A DNA stretch of 41,789 bases from assembly GCA_016209205.1 (NCBI GenBank), contig JACQWQ010000182.1, forward strand, positions 1 to 41,789, given 5' to 3'. The DNA is from Chloroflexota bacterium. GTDB taxonomy: Bacteria; Chloroflexota; Anaerolineae; UBA4142; SHND01. Both the position numbers and the translations under genes were made by a program. The notes beneath the pieces were generated by a model, which was given only the letters and a program-made list of their open reading frames with translations, ran no database searches and was not told where the DNA came from. Below are positions 15,006 through 23,847 of this stretch, piece by piece (within the stretch, counting starts at the first letter, position 1; each line of letters starts with the position of its first letter).

Positions 15006-15113
15006 ATTGTTCTCACATTTCTTCACAAGGAGGTGAAGCAAATCCAGAGAATCCTCACAAGGTCTTTCAGTTGTCCGGACCACAATCTGATTCCAACCAA
15101 AAGGAGTTCTCAA

Positions 15114-16808
15114 ATGCAACCTCGCATTCCATTCGTGCTGCGCGTTGCGGCACTGTTTGCAATGCTGCTTGTACTGCTCGTGCCTCTCGCCGCAGCGGCG
15201 GCGCCGCCCCCGCCGGTTGAGATTCAATTTCTCAACGTCTCGGATTGGCACGCCCAACTCGAACCGCTTGCGGGAAATATCGGCGGCGCGGCGGCGCTGG
15301 CTGCGTATTGGCAGCAAGACCGCGAAGCAAATCCCAACACGCTGACGCTGACGGCGGGTGACGCTTTTGGCGCGTCGCCACCCATCTCGAATTTCTTTAA
15401 TGAAGAACCCGCCATCCTTGCCCTGCGCATGATGGGGGTCCAAGTGGACACCTTCGGCAATCACAATTTTGATCGCGGCGTCGCGCATCTACAACAAATG
15501 ATTGATTTGGCGCGCGCGAAAAAAGGTGCCCAGCCCGGTTCGCCCTTCGTATATGTTTCCGCCAATCTCGAAAATCGCAACCGCGAGTTGAAACATACCA
15601 AGAATTTCAAAATCTTCAAGGTAGGGAAAATCAAAATCGGCGTCGTGGGGATCACAAATCCCGAAGCGCCCACGCTCGTCTTTCCCGGCAACTTTGGCAG
15701 TATCGTGCCGACCGATCCGTATGCGGCGGCGAACAAATTCCGCGCCGAAGCGGAAGAAGAAGGCGCCAAGATTGTCGTCGCCATCACACACATGGGCGTC
15801 GAAGGTTTTAACAATGGGCAGCCCTTTGGTCCGTTGATTGACTTTGCCAACAATGTCAGCGGCTTTGACGTCATCTTTGGCGACCACACGGATGTACAAT
15901 ACAGCGGCGTCATCAACAATCAACTCGTGTTGGAAAATCGCAGCAAGGGCTTGACGTATGCACGCACCAAACTTGTCGTCCAGCCCGACACGGGCCAGGT
16001 CCTAAATTCGAGTGTAGAATTCATCACTCCTACAGTTGCCGGAGTCACTCCCAATCCTGACATCGCCGCGCTGGTCGCGTCGTACCAGAACCAGCTCGCG
16101 CCGATTTTCAACGTCGTCCTCGGCGATTCGACGGTGGTAATACCGCGCGCGGACGCGTGTCTGAATGGCGTGGGACGGACGTGTGAATCCAAAATCGGGA
16201 ACTTTATCGCCGATGCAATGCGCAACACGTACGGTACCGATTTTGCCATTACCAATTCCGGCGGCATTCGCGCGGACCTCACGTGTCCCACCGTGGACAA
16301 CCCCAGTGACTTTTGTCCGTCGTTCATTCCGCCGCCGTTCCCGATTACACGCGGCCAAGTCCAAACCGTACTACCCTTTGGCAATGCTGTCGTAACCCTT
16401 GCCGTGAACGGCGCGGAGCTCAAGACGATGTTGGAGAACGGCGTCTCGGCAATGCCTGCGGCAAACGGACGCTTTCCGCAAGTGTCGGGCTTGTGCTTTA
16501 CGTACGATATTTCTGCGCCCGCGGGCAGCCGCGTGTTGAGCGCGGTGCGTCAAGCGTCGGATGGTTCGTGCACTGGCGCGGCGGTGGACCTCACGGCGGC
16601 GTCTTCCTACACTATCGCGGAAAATGATTTCATGGCATCGGGCGGGGATGGGTACCCGGTTTTCTTTAGTCGCGCCACCACGCGCGATGTCATGGCAAAT
16701 GCAGTTGCCAATTACGTCACTGCCAGTTCGCCGGTCACGCCTGCGATTCAAGGTCGCGTCAACTGCACATCGAGCGGCGCGACCGCCTGTCCTGTTGTCA
16801 CGCCCTAG
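15114..16808 (+). CDS. Secreted 5'-nucleotidase / UDP-sugar hydrolase family protein
   Basis: 564 residues from the ATG at 15114 (AAGGAG upstream). Sec signal peptide (residues ~1-30, VAALFAMLLVLLVPLAAAAA). Metallophosphatase domain: NVSDWHAQLEP (Asp, His), TLTAGDAFGAS, FGNHNFDRG (Asn-His), ITHMGVEG and FGDHTDVQ. C-terminal 5'-nucleotidase domain: NSGGIRADL, LPFGNAVVTLAVNGAEL and FMASGGDGYPVF. It would release phosphate from nucleotides outside the cell. The usual GGHSH is replaced by GDHTD, which keeps one His. An upstream GTG at 15033 overlaps its own ribosome-binding site and would destroy the signal peptide. It is followed by a secreted nuclease gene. Confidence 0.85.
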   Translation: MQPRIPFVLRVAALFAMLLVLLVPLAAAAAPPPPVEIQFLNVSDWHAQLEPLAGNIGGAAALAAYWQQDREANPNTLTLTAGDAFGASPPISNFFNEEPAILALRMMGVQVDTFGNHNFDRGVAHLQQMIDLARAKKGAQPGSPFVYVSANLENRNRELKHTKNFKIFKVGKIKIGVVGITNPEAPTLVFPGNFGSIVPTDPYAAANKFRAEAEEEGAKIVVAITHMGVEGFNNGQPFGPLIDFANNVSGFDVIFGDHTDVQYSGVINNQLVLENRSKGLTYARTKLVVQPDTGQVLNSSVEFITPTVAGVTPNPDIAALVASYQNQLAPIFNVVLGDSTVVIPRADACLNGVGRTCESKIGNFIADAMRNTYGTDFAITNSGGIRADLTCPTVDNPSDFCPSFIPPPFPITRGQVQTVLPFGNAVVTLAVNGAELKTMLENGVSAMPAANGRFPQVSGLCFTYDISAPAGSRVLSAVRQASDGSCTGAAVDLTAASSYTIAENDFMASGGDGYPVFFSRATTRDVMANAVANYVTASSPVTPAIQGRVNCTSSGATACPVVTP

Positions 16809-16833
16809 ATTTTTGCCCCGTATAACAAGCGAG

Positions 16834-16913
16834 TGATCCACGAAGGACACTGCAATCGCAAGCGATTGCTGCACTAAGAAACCCTTCGTGTTCTTCGTGC
16901 CCTTCGTGGATCA
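16834..16913. repeat. Nested inverted repeat in spacer
   Basis: TGATCCACGAAGG (16834-16846) pairs with CCTTCGTGGATCA (16901-16913); inside, GCAATCGC (16852-16859) pairs with GCGATTGC (16862-16869) over an AA loop. The inner right side has TTCGTG repeated three times. A dispersed repeat of the kind common in this genome; no T-tract, so not a terminator. Confidence 0.7.
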
Positions 16914-17017
16914 AGCGACGCATGACGTTGTCGAAACGTCGTGCGTCGCGCGTCTCGTATAATCCAAAAGTGCGGTGGATTTCACCGCGTCTCGTTTCAT
17001 TTCAGGAGGCACAATCA

Positions 17018-19285
17018 ATGTACCACATTCTTTTTACGCGGCGCACAATGGCTGTGCTTGTCGCGTTGACGATTTTACTGATGGCAATCGCGCTGACCGG
17101 CGCGCCGGCCGTGCAAGCCGTTGCGCTGGATGTTTGCACATCAAGCTATACGCCGATCTATCAAATTCAAGGTAACGGGCTTGTGGCTGCCATCACTGGC
17201 GCGGTCACAACCCAAGGCGTTGTCGTCGGCGATTACGAAGGCGCATCGCCAACTCTGCGCGGCTTTTATCTCCAAGACGCGGCGGGCGATGGCGACGCGG
17301 CGACATCGGACGGCATCTTTGTCTTTAACGGCAACAACAACACTGTGAACCTGGGCGATGTCGTGCGCGTGACCGGCAACGCTTCCGAATTTCACGAACA
17401 AACGCAAATCAGCGCGTCCTCCATCATCAACTGTGGTACCGGCAGCGTCGCCCCCGTGGATGTGACGTTCCCCGTTCCCTCTGCCACTTTTCTCGAACAA
17501 TACGAAGGCATGTTGGTACGTTTGCCGCAAACCCTGTACGTCACCGAACATTTCCAACTCGGACGCTTTGGACAAATCGTCATGTCGGCAGAGGCGCGTT
17601 TGCCGCAGCCGACCCATCTCGTCGCCCCGGGCGCGCCCGCGCAGCAATTGCAAGCGCAAAACAATCTCAACCGCATCATCGTTGACGACGCGCTGCAAAA
17701 TCAAAATCCCGACCCGATTCTGTTTGGACGCGGCGGCAATCCGCTTTCGGCGAGCAACACGCTGCGCGGCGGCGACACTGCCACAGGCATCGTCGGCGTC
17801 ATGACGTTCACGTGGGCAGGCAACGCCGCGAGCGGCAACGCGTTTCGCGTGCGTCCTCTCAACGCGCTCGGCGCAAGTATTCCCGATTTCCAACCCGCGA
17901 ACCCGCGTCCGACGACGCCGCAGCCCGTTGGCGGAACCGTACAAGTCGTGAGCATGAATCTGCTCAATTTCTTTAACACGTTCGACGGTTTGCCTGACAC
18001 GGTAGACAATTGCACGTTCGGTGTCGGCGGCGCGCCCGCGGATTGTCGTGGCGCGGATACGCAGGCGGAATTTGACCGGCAGTGGCCCAAGACCGTCGCG
18101 GCAATTCTCGCCATTGACCCCGATGTGCTCGCGGTGAATGAAATCGAAAACGACGGTTACGGTCCTGCCAGCGCGATTCAATTCCTCACCGATCAATTGA
18201 ATGCAGCAACCGCGCCCGGCGCCTACGCGTTCATTGACGTGGACGCCAATACGGGACAAGTGAACGCGCTCGGCACGGATGCGATCAAAGTCGGCATGTT
18301 GTACAAGCCCGCGCGGGTGACGCCGATTGGACGGACCGGGGCGTTAAATTCGGTCGCGTTCGTGAACGGCGGCGACAGCGCGCCGCGCAGCCGTCCATCA
18401 CTGGCGCAAGCGTTTGAAACGACCACCGGCGCGCGGTTCGTCGTGGACGCCAACCATCTCAAGAGCAAAGGCAGCGCGTGTGATGCCCCCGATGCCGGGG
18501 ACGGGCAAGGCAACTGCAATCAAGTGCGCATAAACGCCGCCATCGAGTTGGCAAATTGGCTCGCTACGGATCCGACCGGCATTGACGACACTGATGTGCT
18601 CATCATCGGCGACTTGAATTCGTACGCCCGCGAAGACCCCATCACCACGCTGAAAAACGCGAGCTATACGAATCTCATCCAAGAACATATCGGCGCGGAG
18701 GCATATTCGTTTGTGTTCGACGGGCAGTGGGGTTATCTCGATCACGCGTTAGCTTCCCAGAGTGTCTCGGGGCAAGTGACCGGCGTGACCGAGTATCACA
18801 TTGACGCCGACGAACCCAGCGTGCTCGATTACAACACCAACTTTAAAACGCCGAACCTTCAAGCGACGTTATATGCGCCCGATCAGTATCGCGTTTCTGA
18901 CCACGACCCTCTCATCGTCGGACTCGAGCTCCGTGCATTTGACTTTGACGGTTTCCTTCGACCCATAGACAATCTGCCGGACCTTAACGAGGTCAAAGCG
19001 GGTCGCGCCATTCCCATCAAGTTTACTCTGGGCGGGGATTTTGGTCTGGATATTTTCAGCGCCGGATATCCCCAGTCCGTGCAGATTGACTGCGAGACCG
19101 CTGCTGTGATCGGCAATCCTGAAGAAACGGTGGCTGCGGGCAAAAGCGGACTGTCCTTTTCTCCCGGGAACCAACGCTACAAGTACGGGTGGAAGACAAA
19201 AAAGGCGTGGGAAGGGACATGCCGCCAATTCATCGTGAACTTTGTTGACGGTTCCGTCGAGCGCGCCAATTTCAAATTCAAGTAG
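17018..19285 (+). CDS. Secreted ExeM/NucH-type endonuclease with PxKF tail domain
   Basis: 755 residues from the ATG at 17018 (AGGAGG at 17004-17009). Signal peptide ~1-38. Residues ~45-130 are an OB-like domain (ITGAVTTQGVVVGDYEG ... GDVVRVTGNASEF), as in ExeM/NucH nucleases. The endonuclease/exonuclease/phosphatase domain follows: MNLLNFFNTFDG, AVNEIENDGYG (catalytic Glu), DANHLKSKG, IIGDLNSYARE and SDHDPLIVGLEL. The last ~110 residues are a PxKF domain (AIPIKFTLGG ... YKYGWKTKKAWEGTCRQ), common on exported proteins. The enzyme would degrade extracellular DNA; with the preceding 5'-nucleotidase it forms a plausible nucleic-acid scavenging pair. Confidence 0.88.
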   Translation: MYHILFTRRTMAVLVALTILLMAIALTGAPAVQAVALDVCTSSYTPIYQIQGNGLVAAITGAVTTQGVVVGDYEGASPTLRGFYLQDAAGDGDAATSDGIFVFNGNNNTVNLGDVVRVTGNASEFHEQTQISASSIINCGTGSVAPVDVTFPVPSATFLEQYEGMLVRLPQTLYVTEHFQLGRFGQIVMSAEARLPQPTHLVAPGAPAQQLQAQNNLNRIIVDDALQNQNPDPILFGRGGNPLSASNTLRGGDTATGIVGVMTFTWAGNAASGNAFRVRPLNALGASIPDFQPANPRPTTPQPVGGTVQVVSMNLLNFFNTFDGLPDTVDNCTFGVGGAPADCRGADTQAEFDRQWPKTVAAILAIDPDVLAVNEIENDGYGPASAIQFLTDQLNAATAPGAYAFIDVDANTGQVNALGTDAIKVGMLYKPARVTPIGRTGALNSVAFVNGGDSAPRSRPSLAQAFETTTGARFVVDANHLKSKGSACDAPDAGDGQGNCNQVRINAAIELANWLATDPTGIDDTDVLIIGDLNSYAREDPITTLKNASYTNLIQEHIGAEAYSFVFDGQWGYLDHALASQSVSGQVTGVTEYHIDADEPSVLDYNTNFKTPNLQATLYAPDQYRVSDHDPLIVGLELRAFDFDGFLRPIDNLPDLNEVKAGRAIPIKFTLGGDFGLDIFSAGYPQSVQIDCETAAVIGNPEETVAAGKSGLSFSPGNQRYKYGWKTKKAWEGTCRQFIVNFVDGSVERANFKFK

Positions 19286-19302
19286 GAGCAGGTGTCAGCG
19301 AT

Positions 19303-19385
19303 GGTAAACGAGTTGCACTCGTTTACCCGCGCTGTGGGAGTTTAACTCCCAATACGGCTGGGCACAGCAGTCCAACTGCTGTGCC
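19303..19385. repeat. Three consecutive hairpins in a convergent spacer
   Basis: Three perfect hairpins follow one another: GGTAAACGAGT / ACTCGTTTACC (19303-19327), TGGGAG / CTCCCA (19335-19351) and GGCACAGCAGT / ACTGCTGTGCC (19361-19385). A bidirectional terminator comes next. The third shares CAGTCCAACTGC with the repeat at 9055-9094. Confidence 0.75.
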
Positions 19386-19407
19386 AACAAACAACTGCTC
19401 TGCCAAC

Positions 19408-19444
19408 AAAAAAATGCGCGGGTTGCACGCCCGCGCATTTTTTT
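19408..19444. terminator. Bidirectional intrinsic terminator
   Basis: A-tract, stem ATGCGCGGG (19414-19422) with CCCGCGCAT (19430-19438), loop TTGCACG, then a T-tract to 19444. It is symmetrical, so it can end transcription of the nuclease gene (plus) and of the aldolase gene (minus) that converge here. Confidence 0.9.
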
Positions 19445-19462
19445 GCTGGAGCTCTCTGTCGC

Positions 19463-20527
<1,065 letters not shown>

Positions 20528-20622
20528 TGTGTTTCTCCTTGCTCCGCCCCGTGTGTGTTGCGGAAATGGATTTCGTGATTTGGGAGAATGGGAAAGCAAT
20601 TTACGCGCACTGGCGCATTCGC

Positions 20623-20667
20623 ATTATACAATATCCGTAAAGAAACGCGCCAAATGTAGTGTATAAT
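20623..20667. promoter_or_regulatory. Divergent -10 boxes for aldolase and the HEAT-like gene
   Basis: Minus strand TATAAT at 20628-20623 reads toward the aldolase; plus strand TATAAT at 20662-20667 reads toward the gene at 20675. Neither has a convincing -35. For the plus-strand gene, the expected start site falls at or beside the ATG, so its mRNA is probably leaderless; no ribosome-binding site is visible. Confidence 0.5.
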
Positions 20668-20674
20668 TTTTCGT

Positions 20675-21397
20675 ATGCAGTGTCGCGCCTTGACCAGTGA
20701 ACGCAAGCGATGTACCGCCGAAAGCAGCAACGGCGGCGAGTATTGCACCGCGCATCGCGACGAAATGGAACGCCTCATCGGTAAACGCGCCGACGCGGCG
20801 CCTTCGCGTTGGCGGAGCTGGTGGGCGAGAATTGTAAGCCCCGGCGTGGGCATTCCCGACGGCGCGAAATACGATGTGCCCGGCTGGCTCAAGGATGCGC
20901 CGACGCCGCAAGTGATTCAACATTTGCAGACGCATTCCGATTCGATGGCACGGTGGATGTCCGCGTTCGTGTTGCGCAAACGGCGCGCGGCAGAAGCATT
21001 CGACGCGTTGTGGCGCACGCGCCAAACCGACGGAATACGTTTTGTGCGCCAACAGTCTGCCGTTGCATTGGGCAAAATCGGCGTGCCCGCGGTGTACGCG
21101 CCGCTGGTCGAGGGTTTGCACCACGATCCTGATCCCGGCGTGCGTGAAGCGTGTGTGATTGCATTGGGGAATCTGGGGAACCCCACGGCGGTGGACGAAA
21201 TCGTGCGCGCGCTCGAACGCGAAGAAAATGTTTTTGCGCGTTGGGATTGCATCGTCGCGCTGGGCCAGCTCGCGGACCAGCGGGTGGAAAAATTGTTGCG
21301 GCGTCTGGAAGCCGAAGAAATCGCCCAGGTGCTGCGCGAAGCGTGCCGCGACGCGCTCGCCGAAATTCGACAACGGGAAGGTCAAAACTCGAACTGA
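20675..21397 (+). CDS. Zinc-motif plus HEAT-repeat protein
   Basis: 240 residues. The N-terminus has a compact Cys/His cluster, MQCRALTSERKRCTAESSNG followed by EYCTAHRDE (Cys3, Cys13, Cys24, His27), likely binding zinc, as in small DUF5763-like motifs. After a basic linker come four or five HEAT/PBS-lyase-like repeats (VRQQSAVALGKIGVPAVYAP; VREACVIALGNLGNPTAVDE; ARWDCIVALGQLADQRVEKL). A protein-protein interaction role is likely; the partner is unknown. The start is the first codon of a probably leaderless message. Confidence 0.7.
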   Translation: MQCRALTSERKRCTAESSNGGEYCTAHRDEMERLIGKRADAAPSRWRSWWARIVSPGVGIPDGAKYDVPGWLKDAPTPQVIQHLQTHSDSMARWMSAFVLRKRRAAEAFDALWRTRQTDGIRFVRQQSAVALGKIGVPAVYAPLVEGLHHDPDPGVREACVIALGNLGNPTAVDEIVRALEREENVFARWDCIVALGQLADQRVEKLLRRLEAEEIAQVLREACRDALAEIRQREGQNSN

Positions 21398-21492
21398 AAT
21401 GGAAAAATGTCGCGCAGCCGAGCGCGGCGTTTTTATGTTGGAAAAGCGCACACGCGCTTCATTACTTTTTCACAACGCGAGCACAAAATAGT

Positions 21493-21755
21493 GCGTAGGG
21501 GCGCACCCTTGTGGTCGCCCCAGATGGGCAGGTCACCCCAGATGGGCAGGTCACCCCAGATGGGCAGGCACACACGAGGCACACACCACACGGGCAGGCA
21601 CAAGGCACTGCCCCTACGAAATCGAATGTGACAACGCGCGTAGGGGCGCACCCTTGTGGTCGCCCTCTCCTTGTGGTCGCCCTCTCCTTGTGGTCGCCCT
21701 CTCCTTGTGGTCGCCCTCTCCTTGTGGTCGTCCTCTCCTTGTGGTCGCCCTACCC
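21493..21755. repeat. Two tandem arrays and a 28-bp duplicate before a regulator gene
   Basis: A 28-base string starting GCGTAGGGGCGCACCCTTGT occurs at 21493 and at 21638. After the first comes an 18-bp unit (AGATGGGCAGGTCACCCC) at 21522, 21540 and 21558; after the second, a 17-bp unit (TTGTGGTCGCCCTCTCC) at 21654, 21671, 21688, 21705, 21722 and 21739. The second array ends about 14 bases before the response-regulator ATG. The gene-free stretch 21398-21768 holds little else. No CRISPR-like spacers. Confidence 0.85.
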
Positions 21756-21768
21756 TTGAGGATGCGGC

Positions 21769-22452
21769 ATGAACAAAAAAATTTTGGTCGTGGACGACGA
21801 GAAAAAATTGGTAAACGTCCTGCGCGGGTATTTGGAGCAAGCGGGTTTTGGCGTCCTCACCGCGTACGACGGTACAAGCGCGCTCGCCGCGTTTCGCCGC
21901 GAAAAACCGGCGCTCGTCCTTTTGGATTTGAATCTGCCCGAGATGGACGGACTCGACGTGGCGCGTACGCTGCGCCAAGAATCGAATACGCCGCTCATCA
22001 TGGTCACGGCGCGCGTCGAAGAAACCGATCGCTTGATCGGTCTCGAACTCGGCGCGGATGATTACATTGTCAAACCGTTCAGTCCGCGTGAAGTCGTGGC
22101 GCGCGTGCGCGCGGTGCTGCGGCGCGTCGAAAAAGAAAACATCCCCGCCGAGATTTTGCGCGCGGGCGACATCGAAATGGATTTAACCCGCCACACCGTT
22201 CAAATCAAAACCGCAATGATCGAACTCACGCCGACCGAATTTGATTTGCTCGCCGCGCTGATGCGCAACCCGGGGCGCGCGTTCACGCGGATGCAATTGT
22301 TGGATCTCGTGCAAGGCGAAGCGTTCGAAGGATACGAACGCACGATTGACGCGCACATCAAAAATTTGCGCCAAAAACTCGGCGACGATCCGAAACACCC
22401 GCGTTACATCCTGACCGTTTTCGGCGTCGGATATAAATTTGCAGAAGACTAA
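21769..22452 (+). CDS. OmpR-family response regulator
   Basis: 227 residues. Receiver domain with acidic pair (VVDDEKKLV), phospho-acceptor Asp in LVLLDLNLPEMDG, Thr in MVTAR and Lys in YIVKPFSPREV; then a winged-helix domain (LTPTEFDLLAALMRNPGRAF ... YERTIDAHIKNLRQKLGDDP ... GVGYKF). It is followed with a one-base overlap (TAATG) by its histidine kinase. The ribosome-binding site (TTGAGG) is weak and lies immediately after a tandem array. Confidence 0.92.
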   Translation: MNKKILVVDDEKKLVNVLRGYLEQAGFGVLTAYDGTSALAAFRREKPALVLLDLNLPEMDGLDVARTLRQESNTPLIMVTARVEETDRLIGLELGADDYIVKPFSPREVVARVRAVLRRVEKENIPAEILRAGDIEMDLTRHTVQIKTAMIELTPTEFDLLAALMRNPGRAFTRMQLLDLVQGEAFEGYERTIDAHIKNLRQKLGDDPKHPRYILTVFGVGYKFAED

Positions 22453-23843
22453 TGCGCGACAGTTTATTTTTGCGCTTGATGGGCGCGTTCGCAGTCGTGA
22501 TTCTCGCCGGTGTGGTGGTAGTCACACTACTGGCGAATCAGTCCACCGCGCGCGAATTTCAAGCGTACATGTTTCGCGGGCAAATGGTGCGGCTTTCGGA
22601 TATTGCCGCCGAGTTGGGCGCGTATTATCGCGCGCGTGGAAATTGGAATGGCGTGAGTGCGGTGCTGCGCAGCGCGTCGGACGGCATGATGGGCGGCATG
22701 ATGAGCGGCGGCATGATGGGCGGTATGCCGAGCAATCACATGAACGCTGGCGGCTTGTGGCTCGCCGATGCGAACGGCGTCATCTTTGCGGCGGCGGATG
22801 ATTCGCGCCGCGGCGAAACGTTGACGCCGGAGGAACGCGGCGCTGCCGCGCCCGTCATGGTGAATGGTCAAACGGTCGGGCTGCTCGTGGCAGCTGCGCA
22901 AATGATGCACGACACTACGGATGGCTCAGCGCAAGAATTCCTCGACCGCGTGAATCGTTCCATCGTGCTCGCGGCGTTCGCGGCGGGCGTCATCGCGCTG
23001 GCGCTCGGCTTTATTTTGTTTCGCCAAATCACCGCGCCGTTGAATGTGCTCGCGTCCGCGTCGGCTAAAATTGCGGCGGGCGACTTGAGCGCGCGCGCCG
23101 CCGTGCCGGGCAACGACGAAATCGCACGCGTCGCGCGTTCCTTTAATGCGATGGCAGACCAACTCGCGCAATCCGAAAGCGCGCGGCGCAACATGCTGGC
23201 GGACATTGCGCACGAATTACGCAATCCGCTCGGCGTGATTTCGAGCCATTTGGAAGCGATGCTGGACGGCGTGTTTCCGCCGGACATGGAGCATCTCGCC
23301 TCGTTGCACGATGAAACCATTTTATTGTCGCGGCTCGTCGGCGATTTGCGCGAACTGGCGCTCGCCGATGCAGGACAGTTGACCCTCACGCGCGCGCCGA
23401 CGGATTTACGCGCCTTGGCGGAACGCGTGGTCGCGGCGTTTCAACCGCAAGCGCACGAACAGCGCATCACACTGACGGCGACCTTTGCGGAGACGCCTGC
23501 CATTTCTTTGGATGCCCAACGCGTCGAACAAGTTTTACGCAATCTGGTCGCGAACGCGCTGCGATACACGCCGCCGGACGGGACGGTGACGGTACGGGTA
23601 GCGCGGGCGGGAAATTTTGCGCGCGTGAGCGTACAAGACACGGGCGCGGGGATTGCGCCCGACGCGCTGCCGTTCGTCTTTGAACGTTTCTGGCGCGGGG
23701 ACAAAGCGCGTTCGCGCGCCCAAGGCAATACGGGTTTGGGTTTGGCGATTGCGAAACAATGGGTGCACGCGCACGGCGGGCAAATCGGCGTCGAGAGTCA
23801 ACCGGCGCGCGGCGCGACGTTTTGGTTCACGCTGCCGTTGTAG
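22452..23843 (+). CDS. Sensor histidine kinase with Met-rich extracytoplasmic loop
   Basis: 463 residues: TM1 (~8-28), extracytoplasmic region (~29-172), TM2 (~176-197), HAMP (to ~250), HisKA with MLADIAHELRNPLGVI (phospho-His), HATPase with NLVANALRYTP (N box), DTGAGIAPD, FERFWRGD and GLGLAIAKQWV. The loop contains eight methionines within residues 79-97 (MMGGMMSGGMMGGMPSNHM), plus a His, and another QMMHD later. Such Met clusters bind Cu(I)/Ag(I) in copper-handling proteins, so metal sensing is a reasonable inference; no copper pump or oxidase lies in the window. Confidence 0.9.
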   Translation: MRDSLFLRLMGAFAVVILAGVVVVTLLANQSTAREFQAYMFRGQMVRLSDIAAELGAYYRARGNWNGVSAVLRSASDGMMGGMMSGGMMGGMPSNHMNAGGLWLADANGVIFAAADDSRRGETLTPEERGAAAPVMVNGQTVGLLVAAAQMMHDTTDGSAQEFLDRVNRSIVLAAFAAGVIALALGFILFRQITAPLNVLASASAKIAAGDLSARAAVPGNDEIARVARSFNAMADQLAQSESARRNMLADIAHELRNPLGVISSHLEAMLDGVFPPDMEHLASLHDETILLSRLVGDLRELALADAGQLTLTRAPTDLRALAERVVAAFQPQAHEQRITLTATFAETPAISLDAQRVEQVLRNLVANALRYTPPDGTVTVRVARAGNFARVSVQDTGAGIAPDALPFVFERFWRGDKARSRAQGNTGLGLAIAKQWVHAHGGQIGVESQPARGATFWFTLPL

Positions 23844-23847
23844 CCCT

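Noticed and set aside
15033..15113. GTG at 15033 as the nucleotidase start
   Set aside because: It overlaps its own AAGGAGG motif and would add 27 residues ahead of an otherwise normal signal peptide; the ATG at 15114 has a properly spaced AAGGAG.
17141..18259. Long open frame antisense to the secreted nuclease
   Set aside because: It mirrors the codon structure of the nuclease gene in G+C-rich DNA, and its Arg/Val/His-rich product matches no family.
21654..21755. 17-bp tandem units as a CRISPR or plasmid iteron array
   Set aside because: No spacers, no Rep gene, and the next gene is a response regulator; simple tandem duplication fits better.
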